From: Arsenophonus sp031446125
GTDB taxonomy: Bacteria > Pseudomonadota > Gammaproteobacteria > Enterobacterales > Enterobacteriaceae
NCBI GenBank assembly: GCA_031446125.1
Contig: CP132909.1
Coordinates: 806,001 to 870,000, forward strand
DNA: 64,000 bases
Direction: 5' to 3'
The translations under genes and the position numbers were made by a program. This document shows positions 50,806-60,046 of the stretch, in pieces. The notes under the pieces were generated by a model. The model ran no database searches, was not told the origin of the DNA, and was given only the letters and a program-made list of their open reading frames with translations. Each line of letters starts with the position of its first letter. Position 1 is the first letter of the stretch.

Positions 50806-51688
50806 TGGAATTTATTTCTTTTAAAGAAGTTATAACATTTATAATTTTTGCATTTCTTTTTATATATCTAATCAATAAACCATATTTTGGTGCGAAAAAG
50901 AAAGCAAAAATAAATATTATAGTTTGTATTATGACAATAATTCCACCTGTAGCTCCGTTTATAAAATAACTGGTATAAGCACCAACAGTACTGGATATAA
51001 ATCCAATAATTATTGCAATAAGCAGTAATCGATTAAATTGATCTGTAAGTAAGTAAGCTGTTGCGCCAGGTGTAATTACCATTGCAATAACAAGTATAGA
51101 TCCCACTGCTTGTAAAGCAGTAACCGTGCATGCAGTTAATAATATAAAAAAAATAATTTTTAATTTTAATGGATTTAATCCAATAGAAAGAGCATGGTTT
51201 TCATCAAAAAATACTACTAATAAATTTTTCCATATAAAAATTAATACAATAAATGAGATTATTGCAATAATCCAGATTTGTATGATATCTTCATTAGCAA
51301 TACCCAAAATATTACCAAAAATAATAGTTTGTACATTTACTGATGTAGGATTTAATGAAAGAATTAATAATCCTAAAGCAAAAAATGTAGAAAAAATAAA
51401 ACCGATGATCGCATCTTCTTTAAGATTAGAGATATGACGTATTAATGTTATTGCCAGTGCAGCCAGAATACCGCTAAAAAATGCACCTAAAGAATAGGGA
51501 AGAGAAAGAGCATAAGCTCCAGCGATACCAGGGACAACTGAATGAGAAAGAGCATCTCCCATTAAAGACCATCCTTTTAACATGAGATAAGCAGAAAGAA
51601 AAGCACAAACTATTCCGACTATACCACTGATTAAAATTGCTTTGACCATGTAGTTATATTCAAAAGGTTCTAGTAACAAATTTAACAT
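50798..51688 (-). CDS. sitC: Manganese/iron ABC transporter permease SitC
   Basis: ABC-3 family membrane permease of 296 residues, paralogous to SitD, with about eight membrane segments. Shared motifs are LMLKGWSLMGDALSHSVVPG and AVGSILVIAMVITPG. It overlaps sitB by 7 bases and sitD by 8 bases, indicating translational coupling. It should form a heterodimeric channel with SitD (family knowledge). Confidence 0.93.
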   Translation of the reverse strand: MLNLLLEPFEYNYMVKAILISGIVGIVCAFLSAYLMLKGWSLMGDALSHSVVPGIAGAYALSLPYSLGAFFSGILAALAITLIRHISNLKEDAIIGFIFSTFFALGLLILSLNPTSVNVQTIIFGNILGIANEDIIQIWIIAIISFIVLIFIWKNLLVVFFDENHALSIGLNPLKLKIIFFILLTACTVTALQAVGSILVIAMVITPGATAYLLTDQFNRLLLIAIIIGFISSTVGAYTSYFINGATGGIIVIIQTIIFIFAFFFAPKYGLLIRYIKRNAKIINVITSLKEINSNE

Positions 51689-52566
51689 GCTTTATGTTTT
51701 CCTGGTTTTTTTTTAATGACAGATATTTCTTCGTGATGTCCATAAAAAACTGCTGCTTTTTCATTATCAGTAATTACAGTTAATGAACGAGGATCGTCAT
51801 CATCATGCAATTCTGTACCAGAAAGGTGAATATGGCGTAAAACACCGCCAAAAGCGAGTTGAAGATTTTTTTTTGTAAAAGTAGTTTCAATCGGACCACT
51901 AGCTAATATTGTACGATTTACCAAAATAACTTGATCACAAAATTCAGGAACGCTTCCTAAATTATGAGTAGAGACTAAAATTAAATAACCATTGTTGCGT
52001 AACACACGTAAAAGATCAATAATTGAATTTTCTGTGTTGATATCTACCCCAGTAAATGGTTCATCCAGTAATAATACTTTTCCTTGTTGAGCAAGGGCTC
52101 GTGCAAGAAAGACTCTTTTTTTTTGTCCTCCAGAAAGTTGACCTATTTGTCTTTTTTCTAAACCTGTTAAACCAATCCGATTTAATGCATCAGAAACAAT
52201 TTTTTTATCTTTTTTTGTTGGGATTTTTAAAATCCCCATTTTTCCGTATCTCCCCATCATTACTACATCGGATACTAAAACAGGAAAATTCCAATCAATT
52301 TCCTCAGTTTGTGGTACATAAGCAATAATATTTTTCTGAAGAGCTTTTTTTATTTTTTTGTTGTTTAATTTTACAAATCCTTTTGTTGGTTTTATTAAAC
52401 CCATTATTGTTTTGAATAGCGTTGATTTTCCGCTACCATTTATTCCTACTAATGCATAAATTGAACCACCAGTGATATTAAGGTTAGCATCATAAATAGC
52501 AATATATGAGTTATTGTATTTTACAGTAATGTTATCGATAATTAAATGAGGTTTATCATAATGCAT
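51682..52566 (-). CDS. sitB: Manganese/iron ABC transporter ATPase SitB
   Basis: Cytoplasmic ATPase of the metal importer, 294 residues. Walker A is GINGSGKST near residue 43, the Q-loop is YVPQTEEIDWNFPV, the ABC signature is LSGGQKKRVFLARAL, Walker B is VLLLDEPFTG, and the switch histidine is in VSTHNLG. The C-terminal extension contains several His and Asp residues (HLSGTELHDDDD, YGHHEE). All ATPase motifs are intact. It is separated from sitA by only 2 bases. Confidence 0.95.
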   Translation of the reverse strand: MHYDKPHLIIDNITVKYNNSYIAIYDANLNITGGSIYALVGINGSGKSTLFKTIMGLIKPTKGFVKLNNKKIKKALQKNIIAYVPQTEEIDWNFPVLVSDVVMMGRYGKMGILKIPTKKDKKIVSDALNRIGLTGLEKRQIGQLSGGQKKRVFLARALAQQGKVLLLDEPFTGVDINTENSIIDLLRVLRNNGYLILVSTHNLGSVPEFCDQVILVNRTILASGPIETTFTKKNLQLAFGGVLRHIHLSGTELHDDDDPRSLTVITDNEKAAVFYGHHEEISVIKKKPGKHKAC

Positions 52567-52568
52567 AA

Positions 52569-53477
52569 TTATTTGCCAAAACCTTTTGCAATAGTATCAA
52601 CGGTTGTTTTTAATAGTTCTATATATGTTGGTACTGGACCGTCACTTTTAGATAAAGAATCCACATACAGTATACCTCCGTATTGAGCGTTTGTTTCCTT
52701 ACTAATTTGTTTTGCTGGTTTATCAGATACAGTACTTTCGCTAAAAACTACAGGAATATTGTATTTTTTTACAATATTAATAACTTTACGAACTTGTTGT
52801 GGAGAAGTTTGTTCTTCAGCATTAATTGGCCATAGATAAGCTTCTTTAAAATTATAATCATGAGCCAGATAACTAAAAGCACCTTCACTGGTAACTAACC
52901 AACGTTTTTCCTTTGGGATTTTTATAAGTCTTTTGCGTAATGGTGCATCAATTTCTCTGATTTTATTAGCATATATTTTTGCATTGTTATTATATATTTC
53001 TGTGTTCTGAGGATTGTATTTGATAAAGGCTTGACGAATATTTTCTATATATATTAATGCATTTTTTGGAGACATCCAAGCATGAGGGTTAGGATTGCCT
53101 TGGTGTCCTCCTTCCCTGATTGGCATTAATTGTATCCCTTTAGTAATGGTAACAGCAGGAATACCATTTAAATTTTCAAAAAAACGATAAAACCATTTTT
53201 CAAGTCCTAATCCATTCCATAAAATTAAATCAGCATTGTGTGCTTTTAAAATATCCTTTGGAGTCGGTTGATATTCATGAATTTCTGCTCCGGGTTTTGT
53301 AATAGATTGAATATTTGCTGCATTACCTGCTATATTTTTTGCAATGTCTTGAATAATAGTAAAAGTAGTGACTACAGTAAATTTTTTTGCATTTACCATT
53401 GTATGTATAAAAAATATTGTAGTAAACATTAATAAATTTATATTTTTTTTAGATAAAATGTTAGATTTTTTTTTCAT
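52569..53477 (-). CDS. sitA: Manganese/iron-binding periplasmic protein SitA
   Basis: Periplasmic substrate-binding protein (cluster A-I) of 302 residues. A signal peptide of about 30 residues ends near VNA. The metal ligands of the family are visible as His in GAEIHEYQPTP, His in PNPHAWMSP, Glu in VTSEGAFSYL, and Asp in LYVDSLS. It is the first gene of a four-gene operon. No clear Fur or MntR box is seen upstream. Metal supply would support SufBC cluster building and Mn/Fe enzymes (inference). Confidence 0.95.
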   Translation of the reverse strand: MKKKSNILSKKNINLLMFTTIFFIHTMVNAKKFTVVTTFTIIQDIAKNIAGNAANIQSITKPGAEIHEYQPTPKDILKAHNADLILWNGLGLEKWFYRFFENLNGIPAVTITKGIQLMPIREGGHQGNPNPHAWMSPKNALIYIENIRQAFIKYNPQNTEIYNNNAKIYANKIREIDAPLRKRLIKIPKEKRWLVTSEGAFSYLAHDYNFKEAYLWPINAEEQTSPQQVRKVINIVKKYNIPVVFSESTVSDKPAKQISKETNAQYGGILYVDSLSKSDGPVPTYIELLKTTVDTIAKGFGK

Positions 53478-54756
53478 AAATATTTTTAAATTTAAAAACT
53501 AAATTTTAGTTATAAGAATCATATAAAAAATTACATAATTTGTATATTAATAAAGTATACATTATTTTTTGAAATAAATTATATTTAATTTTTATGGTAT
53601 GATATTTTATTTTGTTTATGGAATATCAAAATTATTTTGAGTATACTATATTAGTAAATTTTGACTATATATTATTAAAATAAACAGTTTTTTGAATTAT
53701 TTTAAAAATTTGTAAATAAAAAATTTTTGTTTTTATAGAATGTATTATATGTTTTTTATATTTTTTATTTTTTTAATTAAATAAATTTTATAGATTTATG
53801 AATTTTAAATAAATATATAATTTTTTAAAATATTTTAGTGAAATATTAATTAATTTTTTGTTTTAAAATACATAATAATTTATAATGATAAAAAAATTTT
53901 TGTAATATTATGTAATTAATTATTGAAGTTTATACTAATATTTTTGTTCTAAAATTGCAATTAATTTTTTTTCATATACATTTAGGAAATAAAATAAAAA
54001 AAATATTTAAAATTTAATTTTGTTTTTAATAATTTGTAAATTTATAATAAATGAAAATATGAATTTTATTTATATTAAATAAATTTTAAAATAAATTTTA
54101 TAAAATATTTCATTCATTTAAAAAGTACGCTTTGTATTTTAAATAAATTTTATTAATTTTTATTATGAAAAATAAATTAATTAATTCAAAAATATGTTTT
54201 AAAAAAATTATTGTAGTCATTGTTATTACGATCATATTTAGAAAATAAAATGAGAGATTTTCTTTTTTAAATTTTTTTAATATTTTTTTATTTAATTAAA
54301 CATATAAGATATAATACATAGTAAGATATAATAGTAAAATATAAGATATAATACATAGTAAGATATAATAGTAAAGTTATTTTTAATGCATTTTATAAAT
54401 GTTTAATTTTTGATATATATTTATAGAATAATATAGCAAGTAAAATGTAAACTAAATTTTTATTTGTTAAAGTATTTTACTGAATACAAAAAATATTTTT
54501 TTAGTTTATTTTAAAATTAAAATGAATAAAAATATAAAAATTTTATTAATTATGCATATAAAAAATGAGATGAAATCATATTTATTGTTATTGAGAGTTT
54601 ACCAATGCATATATAAAATATATTTTTTTATAATTAAAACTATATAATATATCATGAATAATAATCTACATAAAATAAAAGAAAATTTTGTGTTTTTTTA
54701 AAAAAATTAGACTATGAATCTTTTTATAAATCATTATTGTAAATAAAGGATTTTCA
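53478..54756. other. Non-coding AT-rich gap between sitA and thrS
   Basis: About 1.3 kb between divergent genes. It contains an exact 37-base tandem duplication at 54302-54375. No tRNA-like thrS operator of the E. coli type was recognised, and there is no open frame. Confidence 0.5.
54302..54375. repeat. Exact 37-base tandem duplication
   Basis: Two identical, directly adjacent 37-base units (54302-54338 and 54339-54375). Each unit contains an internal AAGATATAATA near-repeat, so the short motif occurs four times. It lies about 380 bases upstream of thrS. Confidence 0.9.
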
Positions 54757-56688
54757 ATGCCAATTATTACTCTTTTTAATGGTAATCAACGTGAATACAA
54801 AGATTCTCTTTCTGTTATGGATATTGCTAATGATATTAGTGTAATCCTTTCAAAGGAATGTATTGGCGGTTGTGTTAATGGTAAACTTGTTGATACTAGT
54901 TATACTATTGATAAAAATTCTAAAGTATTGATTATTACCAGTAAAGATAAAGAAGGATTAAAGATTATTCGTCAGTCATGTATTTTTTTGCTAGGACAGG
55001 CTATAAAACAACTGTGGCCTAGTATTAAGATGGGTAGTTTTAATACTATAAAAAATGGTTTTTATTATGATGTTGATCTTAAGCATGTTTTAATAGAAGA
55101 GGATTTGGAAAAAATTGAGAAAAGGATGCATGAATTAGCAAAAAAAAAATATAATATAATTAAAAAAAAAGTTAGTTGGGAAGAAGCAAAAAATATTTTT
55201 TTAGCTAGAAATGAAAATTACAAAATTGAATTTTTAGAAGCAAATTATGATAAAAAAAGTTATTTAGAAGTTTCTTATTATCAAGAATATGTCGATATTT
55301 CTTATGCTCCTGATATACCTAACATACGTTTTTGTAATTATTTCAAGTTACAAAAAGTAGCTGGGGCCTATTGGTGTGGTAATAAGAATAATAAAATGTT
55401 GCAAAGAATTTATGGGACAGTTTGGTCTAATCAAAAAGAATTAGATCTTTATTTATTGTCTTTAAAAGAAGCAAAAAAAAGAGATCATCGTACAATTGCT
55501 AAAGCACTTGATTTATATCATATGCAAGATGAAGCGCCAGGTATGACATTTTGGCATAATAATGGGTGGATTATATTTCTTGAATTAAAAAAAATGATTC
55601 GTAGTAAATTGTATGAATATCAGTATGAAGAAGTTAAAACTCCTTTAATGATGGATCGTATACTTTGGGAAAAAACAGGTCATTGGGAAAATTATAAAGA
55701 AAATATGTTTGTTACTTCTTCTGAAAATCGTGAATATTGTATAAAACCCATGAATTGTCCAGAACATGTACAAATTTTTAATCAAGGATTAAAATCTTAT
55801 CGTGATTTACCATTGCGTATGGCAGAATTTGGAAGTTGTCATCGTAATGAGCCATCAGGTTCCTTACATGGTCTCATGCGAGTTCGTGGTTTTACTCAAG
55901 ATGATGCGCATATTTTTTGTACTGAACAACAAATTGTAGGTGAAGTAAAAAATTGTATTAAAATGATTTATGATATTTATTCAATATTTGGATTTAAAAA
56001 AATTACAGTTAAATTATCCACTCGACCAAAAAAACGTATAGGAAATGATATACAATGGGATCGTGCAGAATTAGATCTTGCCAAAGCATTAGAAAATATT
56101 CCATTTACTTATCAAAAAGGAGAAGGCGCATTTTATGGTCCTAAAGTTGAATTTACTCTTTATGATTGTTTAGATAGAGCATGGCAATGTGGTACGGTAC
56201 AACTTGATTTTTCCTTACCTCATTTTTTAAAGGCTTTTTATATTGATGAACATAATGAACGTAAAATTCCTGTAATGATTCATCGTGCTATTTTAGGTTC
56301 ACTTGAACGTTTTATTGGAATTTTAACTGAGCAATATGGTGGTTTTTACCCAACATGGTTAGCACCATTACAAATTATTATAATTAATATTACAAATAAA
56401 CAGATTGATTTTGTAAAAAAAATACTAAAAATGTTGTGTAATGTTGGTATTCGTGTAAAAGCAGATCTGAGAAATGAAAAAATAGCTTTTAAAATTCGTG
56501 AGCATACTTTGCGTCGTGTACCTTATATGTTAATCTGTGGTGACAAAGAAGTAAAACTAAAACAAGTATCTGTTAGAACTTGTAGTGGAAAAAATTTAGG
56601 AACATTTAATATCACAGAATTTAAAAAACGAGTTCTTCATGAAATTAAAACTCGTAGTATGCATCAATTGGAGGAAATAAAATATTAA
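54757..56688 (+). CDS. thrS: Threonyl-tRNA synthetase with degenerate editing site
   Basis: Class II synthetase charging tRNA-Thr. It has 643 residues (E. coli 642), so numbering is directly comparable up to about residue 440. It has a TGS domain (1-61), editing domain (about 62-224), catalytic core and anticodon-binding domain. The catalytic zinc ligands are kept: C334 in MNCPEH, H385 in DDAHIFC, and H509 in MIHRAIL (E. coli H511). In the editing domain all four key residues are changed: H73 to Q, H77 to F, C182 to S and H186 to D (QSCIF and ISYAPD replace HSCAH and MCRGPH). Clearance of Ser-tRNA-Thr in cis is probably lost. The stop overlaps the infC AUU start. An AAAGGA ribosome site precedes the ATG. 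Confidence 0.97.
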   Translation: MPIITLFNGNQREYKDSLSVMDIANDISVILSKECIGGCVNGKLVDTSYTIDKNSKVLIITSKDKEGLKIIRQSCIFLLGQAIKQLWPSIKMGSFNTIKNGFYYDVDLKHVLIEEDLEKIEKRMHELAKKKYNIIKKKVSWEEAKNIFLARNENYKIEFLEANYDKKSYLEVSYYQEYVDISYAPDIPNIRFCNYFKLQKVAGAYWCGNKNNKMLQRIYGTVWSNQKELDLYLLSLKEAKKRDHRTIAKALDLYHMQDEAPGMTFWHNNGWIIFLELKKMIRSKLYEYQYEEVKTPLMMDRILWEKTGHWENYKENMFVTSSENREYCIKPMNCPEHVQIFNQGLKSYRDLPLRMAEFGSCHRNEPSGSLHGLMRVRGFTQDDAHIFCTEQQIVGEVKNCIKMIYDIYSIFGFKKITVKLSTRPKKRIGNDIQWDRAELDLAKALENIPFTYQKGEGAFYGPKVEFTLYDCLDRAWQCGTVQLDFSLPHFLKAFYIDEHNERKIPVMIHRAILGSLERFIGILTEQYGGFYPTWLAPLQIIIINITNKQIDFVKKILKMLCNVGIRVKADLRNEKIAFKIREHTLRRVPYMLICGDKEVKLKQVSVRTCSGKNLGTFNITEFKKRVLHEIKTRSMHQLEEIKY

Positions 56689-57220
56689 AGTTGGAAGAAG
56701 AATGCAGACGATTCGTCAAAATCGTATCAATACGGAGATTAAAGCTCCTTTAGTTCGTTTAACTGATGTTAATAATGAACAGCTTGGTCTTTTTAGTTTA
56801 AAAGAAGCGCTTTTGAAAGCTGATCAAGCCGGTTTTGATTTAGTAGAAATTAGTCCTAATGCCGATCCACCAGTTTGTCGTATTATGGATTATGGTAAAT
56901 TTCTTTATGAAAAAAGTAAATTACTGAAAGAGCAGAAAAAAAAACAAAAAGTAATTCAATTAAAAGAAATAAAATTTCGTCCTGGGACAGATGAAGCTGA
57001 TTACCAAGTGAAATTACGTAATCTTGTGCGATTTTTGGAAAGTGGTGATAAAGTAAAAATTACCGTACGTTTTCGTGGGCGTGAAATTGTTCATCAACAG
57101 ATTGGTATTAATATGTTAAATCGCATAAAAAATGATTTAAATGCACTTTCTGTGGTTGAGTTTTTTTCAACAAAAATAGAAGCTCGTCAAATGATTATGG
57201 TTTTAGTTCCTAAAAAATAA
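56684..57220 (+). CDS. infC: Translation initiation factor IF-3, AUU start
   Basis: Binds the 30S subunit, prevents premature 50S joining and checks start-codon pairing. The frame from the ATG at 56702 gives 172 residues and lacks the family's N-terminus. In frame upstream, ATT at 56684 followed by codons for K-V-G-R-R matches the E. coli N-terminus (AUU start, then K-G-G-K-R). GGAGG at 56670-56674 is 9 bases before this ATT and badly placed for the ATG. The AUU start gives 178 residues (E. coli 180) and overlaps the thrS stop by 5 bases. Conserved motifs are EISPNADPPVCRIMDYGKF and EIKFRPGT. The rare start underlies IF-3 autoregulation in E. coli. Confidence 0.93.
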   Translation: MKVGRRMQTIRQNRINTEIKAPLVRLTDVNNEQLGLFSLKEALLKADQAGFDLVEISPNADPPVCRIMDYGKFLYEKSKLLKEQKKKQKVIQLKEIKFRPGTDEADYQVKLRNLVRFLESGDKVKITVRFRGREIVHQQIGINMLNRIKNDLNALSVVEFFSTKIEARQMIMVLVPKK

Positions 57221-57286
57221 TGTTTTTTAGATAAATATCAATAAATCAAGATGTATTATAATTAATTACGCGTAATGGATGTTAAA

Positions 57287-57487
57287 ATGCCAAAAATGAA
57301 AACAGTGCGTAGCGTAGCAAAACGTTTTAAAAAAACTGCAAAAGGTAATAATTTTAAACATAAGAAGGCTAATCTTCGTCATATTTTGACTAAAAAATCA
57401 GCTAAGCGTAAACGTCATTTACGAGTGAAAACTATGGTATCAAAAGGTGATTTAAATTTGATAATGACTTCTTTACCATACGTATAA
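57287..57487 (+). CDS. rpmI: 50S ribosomal protein L35
   Basis: Small basic protein of the large subunit, 66 residues from the ATG at 57287 (E. coli 65). The N-terminus MPKMKTVRSVAKRFKKTAKG and the blocks NLRHILTKKS and KRKRHLR match. An ATG at 57275 in frame would add four residues and is not favoured by homology. It lies between infC and rplT, as in all enterics. In E. coli L20 represses this operon through the rpmI leader, but the leader here is only 66 bases and no pseudoknot could be assigned. Confidence 0.97.
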   Translation: MPKMKTVRSVAKRFKKTAKGNNFKHKKANLRHILTKKSAKRKRHLRVKTMVSKGDLNLIMTSLPYV

Positions 57488-57549
57488 ATTTTGATTGTTA
57501 GCTTTAAATTTATTAAATTTCATTTCTAAAGTATATTAGGAAAATTAAA

Positions 57550-57912
57550 ATGGCTCATATAAAAAGAGGTGTAGTAGTTAGAGCTCGTCATAAAAAAATA
57601 TTAAAGCAAGCAAAAGGTTATTATGGTCTTCGATCACGTGTTTATAAAATTGCTTTGCAGGCAGTCATCAAAGCAGGGCAATATGCTTACCGTGATCGTC
57701 GTCAACGTAAGCGACAATTTCGTAAATTATGGATTGTGCGTATTAATGCTGCTGCAAGACAACATGGTTTGTCTTATAGCTCTTTTATAAATGGTTTAAA
57801 AAAATCTTCTATTGAAATTGATCGTAAAATATTATCTGATATTGCTATTTTTGATAAAATAGGATTTTTAGGATTAATTAAAAGGGCAAAAACTGCATTA
57901 GAAGAAACATAA
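57550..57912 (+). CDS. rplT: 50S ribosomal protein L20
   Basis: Early-assembly large-subunit protein binding 23S rRNA. It has 120 residues (E. coli 118), starting MAHIKRGVVVRARHKKILKQ. AKGYYGLRSRVYKIA, YAYRDRRQRKRQFRKLWI and INAAARQHGLSY are conserved. An AGGAAA ribosome site precedes the ATG. The last gene of the thrS-infC-rpmI-rplT cluster is separated from pheS by more than 1 kb, unlike in E. coli. Confidence 0.98.
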   Translation: MAHIKRGVVVRARHKKILKQAKGYYGLRSRVYKIALQAVIKAGQYAYRDRRQRKRQFRKLWIVRINAAARQHGLSYSSFINGLKKSSIEIDRKILSDIAIFDKIGFLGLIKRAKTALEET

Positions 57913-59048
57913 AATAATTATTTTTCTTCTTTTTATATAGTTTTTAGTTTTTATTTAAGATTTAAAAAAGTTATTTATATTATTTTAAAAATATATAAAT
58001 TGTTATTTTTTGTGATGGTTTTTTTCTTTATATCTATATTAAAAAAAATCATTTTTGAAAACTTAAAAAAATATTGTAAATTTATTATGTCTGTGTAGTT
58101 GTAATATATTGTTATAAAAATATTAAAAATTTTAAAATTTGTTAAGAATAATTTTTTGAAAAAAATAATATTTTTAATTACAAAATTTTATACTGTTTTT
58201 TATAAAAAATATATTTTTAAAAATAATCAAAAAAAACAAGACCAAAAAATAATAAATTTTATTTAATATAAAATAAGAAAAGTCGTTGAATATTGAATCT
58301 TATTAATATAAAAATATTTTAATAATATTTGTTTTTTGTAAAAGTTTTTAATAATTTTTTTAAAATAAACAAAATAAAAAAGCAAAAATTATAAAGAAGT
58401 AAAATTTTTTAATGTGTATTCTTTATTAATTAATTTAATTGCAAAAAAGTATTTAATTTATGTTTTTTAGATAATTATACATTTTTATATTATATTTATT
58501 TTTTTTAATAATTTTGTTTTTTATACAATTTTTATGAAAATAATAATTATTTTTTATTTGAAAAATCATTTCTAAATTTCTTAAAATTTAAAGATTTAAT
58601 AAAATTTTGGTGATTTTTAAAGTTAAAAACCATTTTTTTAAAAATTGATTTTAAAAATGATTTAAATTAGTATATAAAATACTCTATCAATTTTTCCCAT
58701 GCAAAATTATAAATTCTCATCTATAACATTCTTTTGAATAAAAAATATTAATTTTGTAAAAAATAAAAGTTATTATGTTGTTTTACATAAAAAAATATTA
58801 ATAAAATTAAATTTCTTTAAATATGAATATATAAATTTATTAGAGATGAATGATATTTATGTATAAAAAAAACTTAAAATAATTAACTCAATTTATTAGA
58901 TAGAAAGTTATTTTATATGTTAAAGATAGTATCGCATATACATTATAAAAAGACTTTTACTCTCAAAAAATTTCTCTTGATAAAGAAAAACTTTTAATTT
59001 TATTTTAAAAATGATTTTAATAAAAATATTAACAAGTATGAGGAAATA
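57913..59048. other. Non-coding AT-rich gap between rplT and pheS
   Basis: About 1.1 kb. E. coli has the pheM leader peptide and an attenuator just before pheS. No Phe-rich leader followed by alternative hairpins is recognised here. A T-rich run just after rplT may serve as a weak terminator. Confidence 0.5.
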
Positions 59049-60032
59049 ATGTTACAACTTACTGAGTTAGTTTCAAAGGCAAAAGAAGCTATAGAAAAAA
59101 CTCAAAATCTTGCTGCCTTAGATTCAGTACGTGTTGAGTTTTTAGGAAAAAAAGGTCATTTTACATCAAAATTATCCATGTTGCGAGATTTATCTGAAGA
59201 AGAGAGATTATTATTAACTATAAGAATTCACCAGATTAAAAATGAAATAAAAAAATTATTAAAAATTCGACAAAAGAAGTTAGAAAATAATATCATAAAT
59301 AATCAATTACATTTTGAAAATGTAGATGTTTCGTTACCTGGTCGTTTTGCTAAAAATGGTAGTTTACATCCAGTAAATCAAACAATTCAAATAATTGAAG
59401 AATGGTTTGTTGCACTTGGTTTTACTGTTGTTTCTGGTTTTGAAATAGAAGATGATTATCATAATTTTGATGCATTAAATATTCCAATTTATCATCCTTC
59501 CCGTATTTCACATGACACCTTTTGGTTTAATGATAGCCTTTTATTAAGAACACAAACTTCTGGTATGCAAATTAGAGTAATGAAAAGAAAACGTCCTCCT
59601 ATTCGTATTATTGCATCTGGTCGTGTATATCGAAATGATTATGATCAAACACATACTCCAATGTTTCATCAAACAGAAGGTTTAATTATTGACAAGAATG
59701 TTAATTTTAGTAATTTAAAAGATACATTAAACGCTTTTTTAAATTATTTTTTTGAAGAAAACATTCAAGTACGTTTCCGATCTTCATATTTCCCATTTAC
59801 TGAACCTTCTGCTGAAGTTGATGTGATGGGAAGTAATGGTAAATGGTTAGAAGTTTTAGGTTGTGGGATGGTGCATCCAAATGTATTACGTAATGTTAAT
59901 CTTAATCATAAGATATATACAGGTTTTGCTTTTGGTATGGGAATAGAACGTTTAACAATGTTAAGATATAAGATAACTGATTCACGCATGTTTTTTGAAA
60001 ATGATCTTCGTTTTCTTAAACAATTTAGGTAA
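59049..60032 (+). CDS. pheS: Phenylalanyl-tRNA synthetase alpha subunit
   Basis: Catalytic subunit of the alpha2-beta2 class II synthetase. It has 327 residues, identical in length to E. coli. An N-terminal coiled coil (about 1-90) binds tRNA. Class II motifs include HPVNQTIQIIEEWF, RTQTSGMQIR, motif 2 GRVYRNDYDQTHTPMFHQTEG, and motif 3 GFAFGMGIERLTML. An AGGAAATA ribosome site precedes the ATG. pheT follows after 14 bases. Confidence 0.97.
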   Translation: MLQLTELVSKAKEAIEKTQNLAALDSVRVEFLGKKGHFTSKLSMLRDLSEEERLLLTIRIHQIKNEIKKLLKIRQKKLENNIINNQLHFENVDVSLPGRFAKNGSLHPVNQTIQIIEEWFVALGFTVVSGFEIEDDYHNFDALNIPIYHPSRISHDTFWFNDSLLLRTQTSGMQIRVMKRKRPPIRIIASGRVYRNDYDQTHTPMFHQTEGLIIDKNVNFSNLKDTLNAFLNYFFEENIQVRFRSSYFPFTEPSAEVDVMGSNGKWLEVLGCGMVHPNVLRNVNLNHKIYTGFAFGMGIERLTMLRYKITDSRMFFENDLRFLKQFR

Positions 60033-60046
60033 GATAGGATTATTAA

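Noticed and set aside
53478..53600. Possible Fur or MntR operator upstream of sitA
   Set aside because: No stretch reached a convincing match to the Fur or MntR palindromes. The partial similarity is explained by AT content.
57487..59048. L20 autoregulatory pseudoknot and pheM-type attenuator
   Set aside because: No Phe-rich leader peptide or GC-bearing alternative stems could be identified by eye.
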